DNA of 64,000 nt from DATLGB01 sp964242305 (GCA_964242305.1 CAXTBB010000003.1:62001-126000), one strand, 5' to 3'. Positions 1-9,336 are shown, counted from the first letter of the stretch. The notes: generated by a model from the letters alone, not told the origin. Translations and numbers: made by a program.

Positions 1-708
1 GCCGTCGCGGTGGCGACGATGCCCCTGGCGATGATCGCGCTGCTCGGTTCGGCCCAGCGCACCGCCCTGGCCGGCCTCGTCGCCGCGCTGGCGACGGTCG
101 TCGTCGTGCACCTGCTCTCCCGTGGGCACCGCGGACCACGACTGGGCGTCGTGCTGGCCGCGGTCATGGCGCTGATCGTCACCGCCGCCGTCGTCTACCC
201 GGCGGTCGCCAACAATCCTGAGAAGCGCCAGCGCTACTCCAACCTCCTCACGCCCTCCCAGGACCTCCCGTTCCAGCAGCGCATTCAGAAGTGGCGCGAT
301 GCGCTGATCGCCATCGATGGCGCGCGCTTCGGCCACGGCCTCGGTTCGGGCAACCCCAGCAACGTGGGCGGCTTCCGGTTCGCCGACATCAGCAACGTGG
401 CCATCGACAACTCCTTCCTCGTGATCGGGTACGAGCAGGGCTTCGCGGTCATGTGCTTCTTCGCCGTCATGATGCTCGTCCTCCTCGTCGAGCTGCTGCG
501 CTTCGCGGTCTGGACGCGCGGGCCGAGCGTCGCCGTGCTCGGCACCGCGGCCGTCGGCACGGTCGTGGCCTTGCTCGTGGAGTTCATGGCCGCGGACTAT
601 CAGGCGGCGCCGCCGATCATGGCCGGCTGGGCGATCATCGGTCTTGGCCTGGCGGCGTTCAGCCTGCCGTCCGATGACGACTCGTCAGCCGCTCACGCCG
701 CGCCGTAG
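1..708 (+). CDS. O-antigen ligase/polymerase-like membrane protein, C-terminal part
   Basis: The frame is open at the left edge, so the start lies outside the window. The visible 235 residues hold two hydrophobic segments, then a long loop with the FGHGLGSGNPS stretch typical of Wzy_C/O-antigen ligase proteins, where a periplasmic-type loop lies between late membrane helices. Three more hydrophobic segments follow before a short acidic tail. Such proteins polymerise or ligate lipid-linked glycan outside the membrane. The neighbours (BY-kinase, second ligase-like protein, glycosyltransferases) fit a polysaccharide locus. The 3' end overlaps the convergent kinase gene by 16 bp. The exact role (polymerase or ligase) cannot be told. 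Confidence 0.75.
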   Translation, partial: AVAVATMPLAMIALLGSAQRTALAGLVAALATVVVVHLLSRGHRGPRLGVVLAAVMALIVTAAVVYPAVANNPEKRQRYSNLLTPSQDLPFQQRIQKWRDALIAIDGARFGHGLGSGNPSNVGGFRFADISNVAIDNSFLVIGYEQGFAVMCFFAVMMLVLLVELLRFAVWTRGPSVAVLGTAAVGTVVALLVEFMAADYQAAPPIMAGWAIIGLGLAAFSLPSDDDSSAAHAAP

Positions 709-2252
709 ACGTACCCGTAGGAGTAGTAGCCGTAGTACGACGCCTCGTCGGTCGCGCGAACGCCGGTGAGCACGACGCCCGTCGGCCGGTCGGGGAAGTG
801 CGCGAGCGCGCTCTTGGCGGCCTGGGCCTGGTCACGCGTCGTCTTCGAGGCGCGCACGCACAGGACGACGGCGTCGGCCAGGGGCAGGAGCTCGAGCGTG
901 TCGACCACGGAGAGCAGCGGGCAGGTGTCGATGATCACCACGTCGTAGACCCCGCGCACCTCGGCGAAGAACTCCTGGCAGCGCTTGGAGCGCAGGAGCT
1001 CCGCCGGTTGCGGGGTCTGCGAACCGGCAGCGATGGCCACGACCGGAGCGGACGCGGCGGAGTCGGACGGGCGGTCGCCGTTCTCAGGGGAGGCGATCAG
1101 CGGCGCGATCTGCTGCAGCACCTCCTGTGGGTCGGCATGGCCGACGAGATAGTCGCTCAGGCCCGGGCCTGGCTCCAGGTCGGTGCGACGCGCCAGCGAG
1201 GGCCGGCGCAGATCGCTCTCCACGAGCAACGTGTGCTTGCCGGCGACGGCGTAGGCCGCCGCCAGCCCCGCCGAGACGGTGGACTTGCCCTCCTCGGGCA
1301 GGGCGCTCGTCACCAGCAGGACCTTGGGTGTGTTGTCGACGTCGAGGAACTCCACGTTGGTCCGCAGCACCCGGAAGCCCTCGAGCTGCTCCGGCGACAT
1401 CGCCGGCTGCGTCGAGCCGGGCGCGATGGAGTGACCCAGCACGGCCTCGGGCACGAATCCGACCAGCGGGAGATGCAGTTCCTCGGTCACCTCGTGGGCG
1501 GTCCGGAAGCGCCGATCCAGCGAGTCGCGCACGAACGCCGCGATGAGGCCGAGCGTCAGGCCGATCAGGAGGCCGAGCAGCGTCGTCCGCACTGGCTTGG
1601 GGGAGACGGGCGAGGTCGGGACGACCGGCGTATCCCGCAGCACCACCGGATCGGCGACGCGAGACAGCTCTTCCAGACTGGCGATCGACTCGCGCAGCTG
1701 GAGCTCCTGGAACGATGCCGTGGACTCGGCCTTACGGCGGTCGGCGAGGCGGCGCAGGACCCGGCGCTGGGCCTGGGCATCCTGCCGGAAGGTGTTCCGC
1801 ACGTCGTCCTCGGTGACGGAGATCGCGGCGCGGGCGACGGCGTTGGCGATCCGCGCGGCGTCCTCGGGCTCGCCCGCCGACGCCTGGACGATCACGAGGT
1901 TCGTGCGCGCCTCCGGCCTGGCCGTCACCGAACCGCCGAGGCCATCCTGGCGGCCGAGCAGGGCCATCGCACGCTGCGTCACCGCAGGTCGGATCAGCGT
2001 CGAGGCGCTCGCGGCGGCGCGCGCGTCGGGCGTCTGGCCGCCGTTGTCGACGCTCTGACCGAAAGCCGAGATGTCCGTGTTGATGTCCTGGAACTCGAGC
2101 GCCGCCTCGGCCTGGTAGACGCGCGTCTGCTGCAGCGAGTAGACGAGGGCGACGCCGCCGAACAGCAGGGTGACGGCGATCACCAGCACGCGCCACTCAC
2201 GGGCAACCCGGAGATAGTCCCGGAAGGTCGCATATCGAGGGGCCTCGGTCAC
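693..2252 (-). CDS. Polysaccharide co-polymerase / tyrosine autokinase (Wzz + BY-kinase)
   Basis: This 519-residue protein has a Wzz-type N-terminal region (membrane segment about 20-40, coiled extracellular part about 130-205, proline-rich second membrane segment about 215-240) fused to a cytosolic BY-kinase. Walker A reads SALPEEGKST (Lys323), the A' motif reads LLVESDLRRP, and Walker B contains IIDTCP (Asp442). The last 15 residues hold seven tyrosines (506, 507, 509, 510, 512, 514, 516), the expected autophosphorylation cluster. In known systems the phosphorylation state of this tail controls chain length and export. The start codon is GTG. A second aspartate usual in the A' motif (DxD) is replaced here by ESD. 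It sits between two ligase-type genes. Confidence 0.93.
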   Translation of the reverse strand: MTEAPRYATFRDYLRVAREWRVLVIAVTLLFGGVALVYSLQQTRVYQAEAALEFQDINTDISAFGQSVDNGGQTPDARAAASASTLIRPAVTQRAMALLGRQDGLGGSVTARPEARTNLVIVQASAGEPEDAARIANAVARAAISVTEDDVRNTFRQDAQAQRRVLRRLADRRKAESTASFQELQLRESIASLEELSRVADPVVLRDTPVVPTSPVSPKPVRTTLLGLLIGLTLGLIAAFVRDSLDRRFRTAHEVTEELHLPLVGFVPEAVLGHSIAPGSTQPAMSPEQLEGFRVLRTNVEFLDVDNTPKVLLVTSALPEEGKSTVSAGLAAAYAVAGKHTLLVESDLRRPSLARRTDLEPGPGLSDYLVGHADPQEVLQQIAPLIASPENGDRPSDSAASAPVVAIAAGSQTPQPAELLRSKRCQEFFAEVRGVYDVVIIDTCPLLSVVDTLELLPLADAVVLCVRASKTTRDQAQAAKSALAHFPDRPTGVVLTGVRATDEASYYGYYSYGYVYGAA

Positions 2253-2336
2253 GTGCAGGGCCCGTCGTGAGATACCGTCCGGTGGGAACGGTTCGCTGAG
2301 GGCAGGGTCAACTTAGCAGTGCGTTACCGGTTTCGG

Positions 2337-4283
2337 TCAGCGGAATGCTGACCCGAGCGGACGGAGTCGAGCGGCGGCGGCGTAGGCGCGGAGTGCTTTG
2401 ATCGGGTCGCCTTGCTGCGCCGCGATCTGCGCCGCCAGCAGCGGGTGGCGCCAGTTCGTCGGCTCCCGTCGGCGCGCCCGGTCGGCGTCGCGAGCGGCCG
2501 CGGTCAACCGCCCCGCGGCGACTTCCGCTCGCGCGCGAGCGGCGTACGGCGACGCCGCCCCGGGCCACGCCTGGATGGCGCGGTTGGCGGCGCGGATCCC
2601 GGCGTCGACGTCGCCCCCGACCAGCGCCGAGTCGCTGGCCCGGACCTCCGTCGTCCCGACCAGCGCAGGCAGCTGCGCGATGATGACGATGACCGCAAGC
2701 GCGACGCCACCGATCCTCATCCCGACGGTTGGGCGCGCGCGACGGCGCTGGCGGCTGACGAGCCCCGCCGCGCCCAGCACCAGGGCGAGCACGGTCACGG
2801 CCGTCTCCTCCCACATCCAGTCGACCCCCGCGTGAAAGAGCCAGACGCCGAAGCCGGCCAGTGCCGCAGCGGCTGCGCCGGTCTGTGAACGTCCGTGCGC
2901 ACGGAGCCGGAAGCGAACGAGCGCGAAGAGCAGCCCGCCGCAGAGGGCGATGACCGACACGAAGCCCAGCACGCCGCTCTCGGCCAGCGACTCGATGTAG
3001 AGCGAATGCGCGTCGCGGACCTGCTCGGGGTCGACCTTGTCCCGGTTCCACCAGAACTCGAACGTCCCCGGCCCGGTGCCCTCGACCGGTTTGGAGCGGA
3101 ACGCGTCGAGGGCGGAGGTCCACAGGTTGTGGCGGTTGCCCGAGGCGCTGGTCAGCCGTTTCGAGGGGTCGGACCGCTGCTCCACGACGATCGAGTGGTC
3201 GCTGTCGAACTGCCGGACGCCGCGCTTGACCGCGGGCCCCAGGGCGATGGCGCCGGCGATCACCGCGACCACGATCACCGCTGCGAACACGGGCCGGCCG
3301 ATCCGGCGCGGGAGGCGTGCTCGCTCATCGGCGCCGAGCGCGCGCAGCACGACGGTGACCGCCGCGCACACCGCGCCGCCGACCAGCAACGCGGTCAGCA
3401 CGTCCCCGCGTCCGCCCGACCCCGTGGCGTCGGCGATCGGCTTCGCTGCGCGGACGGCGTGGATGCTGAAGTACGACGCGGCGGCAGCCACGGCCAGGTG
3501 GGCGATCATGACGAGCCGTGTGCGCGCGAGGACGAGCGCGGCGGTGGCGCCGAGCGCCACTCCGGCGACGCCGGCGCGCGAATAGGTCAGATAGACGACC
3601 GTGACCGACACGGGCACGCTGGCGAGCGCGAGCGCCCGCCAGGCCGGCTGGCGGGCGTGCGCACTCCAGGTCAGGGCCATGGCCGTGGCCATGCTTCCCC
3701 ACGCCGCGACGCCGTTCCAGTAGTTGAGGGGGTAGTTCAGCCGCGTCGTCGAGAACGCGCGAGCGACACGGTCGACGGGGAAGGCTTCCGGCCACAGCCG
3801 GGACGCGAGGGCGACGACGCAGATCCCGGTGGCCGCGATCGATGCGCCTGCCACGGCGGCGCCCACCGTCGAAGGGCGCAGCACGCTCACCAGCAGGATC
3901 AGCAGCCCGGCGTACTGCAGCACCCGCGCCAACTCGAGCGAGGTGCGCTCGTCGCTCTCCGTCCACCGCAACGCCAGCGCCGTCCAGAGCGCCATCAGGC
4001 CGAGCGCGGCGAGGACGAACCAGGCCTCCCCTCGCGGCTTGCGCCGGGGCAGCAGGCCCAAGGCGGCACCGAGCAGCAGCGTCCACCACACGGCGAGCCC
4101 GGCTTCCCCGCGCGCAACGACGTCGTAGGACCCGCCGCGGAGTGCGTACACCGAGAGAACGGCGACGACGACGACGGCGACCGCCACCTGCTCGACTCTC
4201 CCGCGCCGCTCGCTCCGCTTCGGTGGCTTCGGGACCGGCGGCCCGACGGCATCCGGTTCCGGACGGAGGACGGTCTCACTCAT
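2337..4283 (-). CDS. O-antigen ligase family protein with C-terminal TPR-like tail
   Basis: This 648-residue protein has a basic N-terminal cytosolic stretch (1-30) and about twelve membrane helices. A large external loop around 355-420 contains RHNLWTSALDAF and GTGPGTFEFWW, the Wzy_C/O-antigen ligase signature with HSLYIE following. After the last helix (about 525-545) roughly 100 residues form TPR-like helical pairs (AIQAWPGAASPYAARARAE, RREPTNWRHPLLAAQIAA). This ligase-plus-TPR layout is common in high-GC Gram-positives. The role is polymerisation or ligation of an exported glycan. It lies 84 bp upstream of the kinase gene on the same strand, so co-transcription is likely. A possible -10, TAGATT, lies 11 nt before the ATG. 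Confidence 0.85.
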   Translation of the reverse strand: MSETVLRPEPDAVGPPVPKPPKRSERRGRVEQVAVAVVVVAVLSVYALRGGSYDVVARGEAGLAVWWTLLLGAALGLLPRRKPRGEAWFVLAALGLMALWTALALRWTESDERTSLELARVLQYAGLLILLVSVLRPSTVGAAVAGASIAATGICVVALASRLWPEAFPVDRVARAFSTTRLNYPLNYWNGVAAWGSMATAMALTWSAHARQPAWRALALASVPVSVTVVYLTYSRAGVAGVALGATAALVLARTRLVMIAHLAVAAAASYFSIHAVRAAKPIADATGSGGRGDVLTALLVGGAVCAAVTVVLRALGADERARLPRRIGRPVFAAVIVVAVIAGAIALGPAVKRGVRQFDSDHSIVVEQRSDPSKRLTSASGNRHNLWTSALDAFRSKPVEGTGPGTFEFWWNRDKVDPEQVRDAHSLYIESLAESGVLGFVSVIALCGGLLFALVRFRLRAHGRSQTGAAAAALAGFGVWLFHAGVDWMWEETAVTVLALVLGAAGLVSRQRRRARPTVGMRIGGVALAVIVIIAQLPALVGTTEVRASDSALVGGDVDAGIRAANRAIQAWPGAASPYAARARAEVAAGRLTAAARDADRARRREPTNWRHPLLAAQIAAQQGDPIKALRAYAAAARLRPLGSAFR

Positions 4284-4294
4284 GACCCGAGGTG

Positions 4295-4300
4295 AATCTA
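4295..4300 (-). promoter_or_regulatory. Putative -10 (TAGATT) for the ligase-TPR gene
   Basis: On the minus strand TAGATT ends 11 nt before the ATG at 4283, which would give a leader of only a few nucleotides. It faces the plus-strand TACGCT at 4319-4324, so the 47-bp gap looks like a divergent promoter region. The spacing is longer than for most such motifs in this window, so support is weaker. Confidence 0.35.
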
Positions 4301-4318
4301 GACGAGCCGAGGCGCCTG

Positions 4319-4324
4319 TACGCT
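4319..4324 (+). promoter_or_regulatory. Putative -10 (TACGCT) for a leaderless start at 4331
   Basis: TACGCT is followed by exactly 6 nt and then the ATG at 4331. With a -10 element in this position transcription would begin at or next to the start codon. No Shine-Dalgarno sequence is present in the 6-nt spacer. Confidence 0.55.
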
Positions 4325-4330
4325 GGTCCG

Positions 4331-4762
4331 ATGGTCAGGCTGCTGGTGACCCTCGGGGCGTGCCTTGCCCTCGCGCCGGCGGCGGCGGCGCAGGTCCCGA
4401 GCTGCGTCGCACCCCCGGGGACGGCGGCCGTCGACGAGTACTGCGAGGCGATCCACCCCCCGAACGGTCGGCCCGGCGCCGAGCAGCGGCTCCCGCGGCT
4501 GCGCGGTGAGGTGATCAGCACGCTCCAGTCGACGCCGCGCGGTCAGCGCATCCTTCGCTCCATCGGCGCATTCAAGAAGGGCCGTACGCAGCGCCTGGTC
4601 ACCTCGGCGACACCGGCCAGCGGCGCGGGAACGCTCGCGGCGGTCGGCGTGTCGCTGGGCAACGCCACCACGCTCGGGATCGGCGTGCTGGGCGTGGCGC
4701 TCGCGATCACCGTGGCGATGCTCGCCTGGTTCTTCGGCGAGCGCCGCCGTCGCAATGCGTAG
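4331..4762 (+). CDS. Small secreted/membrane protein of unknown function
   Basis: This 143-residue protein is not assigned to a family. Residues 1-20 form a signal peptide (MVRLLVTLG to AAAAQ). A mature part follows with two cysteines (in PSCVAP and EYCEAIH). A single membrane helix at about 112-135 ends in the basic tail GERRRRNA, so the protein is probably anchored with its N-terminal part outside. The start at 4331 is chosen because it begins the signal peptide and stands 6 nt after a -10 like motif; an earlier in-frame start would put 13 residues ahead of it. It overlaps the glycosidase-like gene by 8 bp, so the two are probably co-expressed and may work together at the cell surface. Confidence 0.75.
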   Translation: MVRLLVTLGACLALAPAAAAQVPSCVAPPGTAAVDEYCEAIHPPNGRPGAEQRLPRLRGEVISTLQSTPRGQRILRSIGAFKKGRTQRLVTSATPASGAGTLAAVGVSLGNATTLGIGVLGVALAITVAMLAWFFGERRRRNA

Positions 4763-5981
4763 GGCGGTCCTGCTCGCCTCGGCGGTGCTCGCGCTTGCCT
4801 CGGCCCCGGCCGACGGTCGCGGCCTCACCACCGGGTTCTTCGACCCGTGGACGGGTGATGCCGGGGCGCAGTTCGACGAGGCCCGCGCCAGCGGGGCCGG
4901 CTTCGTGCGCGTGGAGATCACCTGGTCGGAGATCGTGAGCGCGCAGCCGGCTCATCCGGCTGACCCCGCCGACCCCGCCTACGACTGGTCACGGAGCGAC
5001 GCGCTCGTGTCCGCGGCGCGGGCGCGCGGCCTGCGAGTCCTGATGTCCTTCTCGCACGCGCCCACGTGGGCCGAGGGTCCCCACCGTCCGGCGGACGCCC
5101 CGCCGGCCACCTGGAAGCCCGACCCGGCGGCCGTCGGTGCCTTCGCGGGGGCGGTGGCGCGTCGCTACGCCGGCCAATCGCAGTACCTGCAGCTGTGGAA
5201 CGAGCCGAACCTCAAGCAGTACCTGTCTCCGCAGAAAACGGCGCCGTCGCGCTTCCGGGCGATGCTGAACGCGGCGTATCCGCTCGTGCATGCGGCGGGG
5301 GTGAAGCTCGTGACGGCCGGCAACGCCCCCTACGGCCTCAACGGCCGCACCGCCCCGATGCGCTTCTGGCGCCGGGTCTTCCGGGCGCCCGTGCGCTTTG
5401 ACGTGTTCGCCCACCAGCCCTACTCCGTCGGTCCGCCGCAGACCCGGGCCGGCAACCCGGGCGACGTGTCCGTCTCCGAGGTCGGCCAGCTGGTCCGGCT
5501 CATGCGGCGGGCGGTCACGCGCGGCCGTGCGCTGCCCCGCCGCCACAAGCCGGTGTGGATCACCGAGATCTCCTGGGACTCTTCGCCCCCCGACCCGAAC
5601 GGGGTGCCGGTACGGACCCAGGCCCGCTATCTCGCCGACGCCTTCGCGCTGCTCTGGCGTCAGGGTGTCGACCACGTGTTCTGGACCCGGGTGCGCGATC
5701 AGCCCGAGGGCGTCGGCTACGCCATGACCTATCAGTCCGGCGTCTACCTGCTCGACGGGACCCCCAAGCTCTCCCAGCGCGCCTTCGCCTTTCCGCTGTC
5801 CTGCCTCGGTCGCCGCGTGTGGGTCCGCGCGCCGGTGGCGGGGACCGTCCGGCTCGTCGCGCGGGGCCGAACGATCAAGCGTCTGCAGACCGGAGCGGAC
5901 CGCATCGCCACCACCCGGCTCACCCAGCGTCGCCGGCTGCACGCGGAGATCGCCGGCCAGCGATCGCTGACGTGCCGCTAG
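4755..5981 (+). CDS. Secreted glycoside hydrolase-like protein (clan GH-A fold)
   Basis: This 408-residue protein starts with a signal peptide (1-22). The sequence follows the (beta/alpha)8 glycosidase pattern: WNEPN supplies the acid/base Glu150, and WITEISWDS at the end of a later strand supplies the nucleophile Glu271. FAHQPYSVG and FWTRVRD match the strand ends of the GH5/GH39-like group. A basic C-terminal region of about 80 residues with two cysteines follows the barrel. Substrate is unknown; its position suggests trimming or modifying the polysaccharide made by this locus. It overlaps the small membrane protein upstream by 8 bp, and its TAG stop shares the palindrome CTAG (5978-5981) with the stop of the convergent glycosyltransferase. 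Confidence 0.85.
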   Translation: MRRAVLLASAVLALASAPADGRGLTTGFFDPWTGDAGAQFDEARASGAGFVRVEITWSEIVSAQPAHPADPADPAYDWSRSDALVSAARARGLRVLMSFSHAPTWAEGPHRPADAPPATWKPDPAAVGAFAGAVARRYAGQSQYLQLWNEPNLKQYLSPQKTAPSRFRAMLNAAYPLVHAAGVKLVTAGNAPYGLNGRTAPMRFWRRVFRAPVRFDVFAHQPYSVGPPQTRAGNPGDVSVSEVGQLVRLMRRAVTRGRALPRRHKPVWITEISWDSSPPDPNGVPVRTQARYLADAFALLWRQGVDHVFWTRVRDQPEGVGYAMTYQSGVYLLDGTPKLSQRAFAFPLSCLGRRVWVRAPVAGTVRLVARGRTIKRLQTGADRIATTRLTQRRRLHAEIAGQRSLTCR

Positions 5982-7150
5982 CGGGAGGTCCGGTGCGCGA
6001 GTGCGCGCTCGTACGCGCGCACGTACGTGTCGGCGAGCTGGTCCAGGCCGAGCTCGTCCTGGTAGCGCCGACGGCCGGCGGCGCCCATGCGCGCCCGCAG
6101 GTCGCGATCGCCGGCCAGCTCGTGCAGACGGTCGGCCATCGCCTCCGGATCCTCCGGGGCCACGACGAAGCCCGTTCGCCCGTCGGCGACGGCCTCGGCC
6201 ACCGCGCCGACGTCCGTGGCGACCACGGGCAGCCCGACCGCCATGGCCTCGACGATCACCGTCGGCAGCCCCTCTGAGCGCGGGACGGAGCTCAGGGCGA
6301 GGCAGTCGAGGCCGGGCATGAGCTCGGCGATGCGGGTCCCGCCATCGCGGATGTCCAGCGTGGCGCCATCGAGCAGGCCCCGCGTGGCCGCCTCGCGACG
6401 CAGCGAGGCGCCGTAGGCAGCGTGGGCCGGACTGGATCCGCCCAGGATCCGGCCGACGACGTTCGCGCCCCGATCGCGCGCCTCGGCCAGCGCGCGGATG
6501 AAGAACTCGAAGCCCTTGCTCGGGTTCTGCATCCCGATCGCGCCGACGGCCATCGCGTCGTCGGGAATCCCGAGCTCGGCCCGGGCCTGCGCGCGCCGGA
6601 GCGGGTCGAAGCGAAACACGGTGTCGTCGACCGGAACCCAGATCGGCACCCACCGCTCCCCGAGGGCCTCCGTCCCCCGGTAGGCCTGTCCCAGCGCCCG
6701 TCCCACGGTCATGATCACGTCCGCCACCCGGGTCACCACCGGCATGGTCAGCCGTCGCAGCGGCAGGGGCGTGCGGGTGTCGTAGAGCTGCCAGGCGACG
6801 GCCCGGCCGGAGCGGTGCGCGGCGAGCGCGCCGTGCGGGTTCGTGTCGCCGTGGGGCTGCACGACGTCCGCTCCCCACCGCTCGACAAGCCGCTTGAGCG
6901 CTCTGACCTCGGGCACGAAGCGTGCCAGGAACGGTCCCTGCAGACGCGGGTCGGGGCTGGCCCGCAGGCGGTGCATCGGCAGCTCGATCACCTCGACACC
7001 GGCCGCACGCATCCGCGGCGCCGCCTCCGCACCCGTCGGCGTCACCATGGCGACGTCCCAGCCACGGTCAGCGAGCGGTCGGCGGAGCTGGACGATCTGG
7101 TTGTGGCCCCCGCCGAACCCGGGGTTGTTGATGACGAAGAGCGCTCTCAC
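5978..7150 (-). CDS. GT4-family glycosyltransferase
   Basis: This 390-residue GT-B protein starts at a GTG that overlaps the upstream stop as GTGA; an extension further upstream would lie inside the neighbour. The N-terminal domain opens with RALFVINNPGFGGGHNQIV, and the glycine-rich loop before the first helix is usual for GT4 enzymes. The C-terminal Rossmann domain has the E-x7-E nucleotide-sugar motif in EGLPTVIVEAM (about 293-301), then GLPVVATDVGAVAE. Role: transfer of a sugar from a nucleotide donor to a growing glycan in the cytosol. The donor cannot be told. It is the last gene of a three-gene coupled unit, glycosyltransferase and methyltransferase genes lying upstream. Confidence 0.9.
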   Translation of the reverse strand: MRALFVINNPGFGGGHNQIVQLRRPLADRGWDVAMVTPTGAEAAPRMRAAGVEVIELPMHRLRASPDPRLQGPFLARFVPEVRALKRLVERWGADVVQPHGDTNPHGALAAHRSGRAVAWQLYDTRTPLPLRRLTMPVVTRVADVIMTVGRALGQAYRGTEALGERWVPIWVPVDDTVFRFDPLRRAQARAELGIPDDAMAVGAIGMQNPSKGFEFFIRALAEARDRGANVVGRILGGSSPAHAAYGASLRREAATRGLLDGATLDIRDGGTRIAELMPGLDCLALSSVPRSEGLPTVIVEAMAVGLPVVATDVGAVAEAVADGRTGFVVAPEDPEAMADRLHELAGDRDLRARMGAAGRRRYQDELGLDQLADTYVRAYERALAHRTSR

Positions 7151-8334
7151 ACAGGCGCCGGAGGCGTGGCCGCGTAGACGGGGACCGGCGCCCGCGCCAC
7201 CGAAACGGACCGGTAGAGCTCGAGCCAGTTCTCGACCATGGCCCCGGCTCCGAACCGGTGTGCCCGATGGTGCTGGGAGATCAGTACCTCGGCGCGAAAG
7301 TCGTCGTCGAGCAGGACGCGGCGGATGAAGTCCTGCGCGGCCTCCGGGCTGGTGAAGACCTGCTTGGAGCCGACGATCTCGCGGTTGGCCGGGATGTCGC
7401 TCGCGACGACGACGACGTCTCTGGCGATCGCCTCCAAGATGCTCAGCGGGTGCCCGTCCCACGCCGTCCAGTGCACGTAGACCGCTGAGCCATCGAGTCG
7501 CTTCAGCGCCTCGTCACGCGACAGCCACCCGGTGACCGGGACGCCCGCCTTCGCGAGCGCCACACGCGGTCCGGGGTCATCGTCCCGTCCCCCGCCGATC
7601 CACTGCACCTCGGCGACGTCTTTGAGCCCGTTCAGGATCATCGCGGTCCGCGCGGGCTGGCGCTGGGGCATGATGCGCCCCATCGCCACGACCCGCCTCG
7701 GCGCGTCGACCTGCGGCGGCCTCCGAAGCAGGGCGTCGAACTCGGGAATGCCGTTGGGGACCGTGACGATGCGGTCTGCGGTTCCGAGCCGCGCGGCTTG
7801 CGCGGCCTCGCTCATCGACACCGCGCCGATGGCGGCGACGCGAGCCGCGACGCGGCGCTCGACCGTGCGGATCAGCGTGTGGCGACCGCGCTGATTCGGC
7901 GCCTCGAAGGCGTAGCCGTGCGGCGTGTAGATCGTCGGGCAGTCACCCGCGAGCGCCGCTGCGCCCACCGTCCCCGCGAACGACGAGTGCAGGTGCACGA
8001 TGTCCGGTCGGAAGCTCTTGCGAAGCGCGCGCAGCTGCGCGAACGCGGCCGCCTGGACGGCCAGCGTCCGCTTGGTCCACGGCGTCGCGAACAGCTCGAT
8101 GCGGTCGTCGAAGGTGTCCTCGACCTCCGGCGGCGTCTCCGGCCGGACGCCGTAGGCGATGCCGACGGAGTGCCCCCGGTCGGCAAGCCCGCACGCCAGC
8201 AGCCTGACCATCTCGTAGACGCCACCACCGAACGCCTCCACGACGTGGAGGACGCGAAGCCCCGCGCCCTCGTCCGCAGTCCTCACGTCACTTCCGTTTA
8301 TGCGAACGACGCCGGCAACAGGCGTTTCGCTCAT
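7147..8334 (-). CDS. GT4-family glycosyltransferase
   Basis: This 395-residue GT-B protein begins at the ATG overlapping the methyltransferase stop (ATGA). After about 25 residues comes LRVLHVVEAFGGGVYEMV, the first strand and glycine loop of a GT4 fold, then PDIVHLHSSFAG and YTPHGYAFEA. The C-terminal domain has VAMGRIMPQRQPA and a donor-site region WDGHPLSILEAIARDVVVVAS, where an aspartate stands in for the first glutamate of the E-x7-E pair (D-x7-E pattern). It belongs to the coupled minus-strand unit 5978-9287. Confidence 0.88.
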   Translation of the reverse strand: MSETPVAGVVRINGSDVRTADEGAGLRVLHVVEAFGGGVYEMVRLLACGLADRGHSVGIAYGVRPETPPEVEDTFDDRIELFATPWTKRTLAVQAAAFAQLRALRKSFRPDIVHLHSSFAGTVGAAALAGDCPTIYTPHGYAFEAPNQRGRHTLIRTVERRVAARVAAIGAVSMSEAAQAARLGTADRIVTVPNGIPEFDALLRRPPQVDAPRRVVAMGRIMPQRQPARTAMILNGLKDVAEVQWIGGGRDDDPGPRVALAKAGVPVTGWLSRDEALKRLDGSAVYVHWTAWDGHPLSILEAIARDVVVVASDIPANREIVGSKQVFTSPEAAQDFIRRVLLDDDFRAEVLISQHHRAHRFGAGAMVENWLELYRSVSVARAPVPVYAATPPAPV

Positions 8335-9287
8335 CGGGCCGGCCGGCCGACGACGGCCATCCGGTCGCGGAAGTCCGGCGTCCACATGCGGTCGGCGAGC
8401 CCCAGCAGTTCGAACGTCCGCGTCAATCGCGCAGCCAGCGCCGGGGAGTACCCGGTCAAGCGGCCGAGGTAATACCGCACGCTGAACGTCTTCGGCGCGG
8501 TGGTGATCTCCAGCACGTCGAAGCCGGCGCGGCCCATCAGGAGCGACAGGGAATGCCGCGAGAAGTACTGCACGTGCGTTGGGATCACCGACCACCACCG
8601 TCGGCCCATCATGCGTGCCAAAGGACTTCCGGAATCGGGGACCGTCATGTAGAGGACACCGTCCGGCGTCAGCAGGCTCGCGATGTGTCGCAGCGCGGCG
8701 AGCGGGTCGGTCAGGTGCTCGATCACGTCACCGAGCACGATCGCCGAGAACGCTGCGTGAGGCAGGTCGGCCGAGAGCAGGTCCTGTTCGAGGATCTCCA
8801 CCCCGTGCACCTCGCGCGCATAGGCCGCCGCGAACACGGACGGCTCGACGCCGGTGACCTCCCACCCTCGATCGCGTGCCTCGGCGAGCAGGAAGCCGAC
8901 CCAGCAGCCGAGGTCCAGCAGGCGGCCGCGGTCCGGGACGTGGCGCTCGATCTGAAGCAGGGCCGCGCGGGCCGTGTGCCGCTGACCCCGCTCCTCCTCG
9001 ACGTAGTGGTCGGCGCGCGCTCCGACGTACAACTCGAGCAGCTCCACCTCCGAGGGCATCCGAGCGAGCTGTCGGTGACCGCACGTGGTGCACTCGACGA
9101 TGTCGTCGAGCGCCGTCCCGTAGGCATCGGTCGTCGGAATCAAGCCGCGGGAGTCGAGCTCTCTCCCGACGCTCATGGCCAGCTTGAGCCCCTCGGCGGT
9201 GCAGGCGACGCACGCGGCGTTCCGCGGTGTCTCCGCCCCACCATGAGTGGCGATCGTGGTCGGACCAGCGGACAAGATCGTGAACAC
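8331..9287 (-). CDS. SAM-dependent methyltransferase with N-terminal zinc-ribbon-like motif
   Basis: This 318-residue protein has two CxxC pairs near the N terminus (CVAC, CTTC about 40 residues later) and a class I methyltransferase domain with motif I LLDLGCWVGFLL near residue 120, acidic motif GVEPS, and VLGDVIEHLTDP. This is the Methyltransf_23-type layout found in sugar and lipid modification clusters. Role inferred: methylation of a glycan or its carrier. The start shown is GTG; the short region before CVAC makes the true start a little uncertain. It is the first gene of the coupled minus-strand unit and faces the GT-C-like gene across 57 bp. Confidence 0.85.
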   Translation of the reverse strand: MFTILSAGPTTIATHGGAETPRNAACVACTAEGLKLAMSVGRELDSRGLIPTTDAYGTALDDIVECTTCGHRQLARMPSEVELLELYVGARADHYVEEERGQRHTARAALLQIERHVPDRGRLLDLGCWVGFLLAEARDRGWEVTGVEPSVFAAAYAREVHGVEILEQDLLSADLPHAAFSAIVLGDVIEHLTDPLAALRHIASLLTPDGVLYMTVPDSGSPLARMMGRRWWSVIPTHVQYFSRHSLSLLMGRAGFDVLEITTAPKTFSVRYYLGRLTGYSPALAARLTRTFELLGLADRMWTPDFRDRMAVVGRPAR

Positions 9288-9330
9288 TACATATCTGACC
9301 GTCGGACGACTTCAGTTCTCGACTATCGGT

Positions 9331-9336
9331 TAGCGT
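9331..9336 (+). promoter_or_regulatory. Putative -10 (TAGCGT) for the GT-C-like gene
   Basis: TAGCGT is followed by 8 nt and the ATG at 9345. The spacing matches the other TAnnnT motifs of the window and would give a leaderless or nearly leaderless message. No clear Shine-Dalgarno is present. Confidence 0.5.
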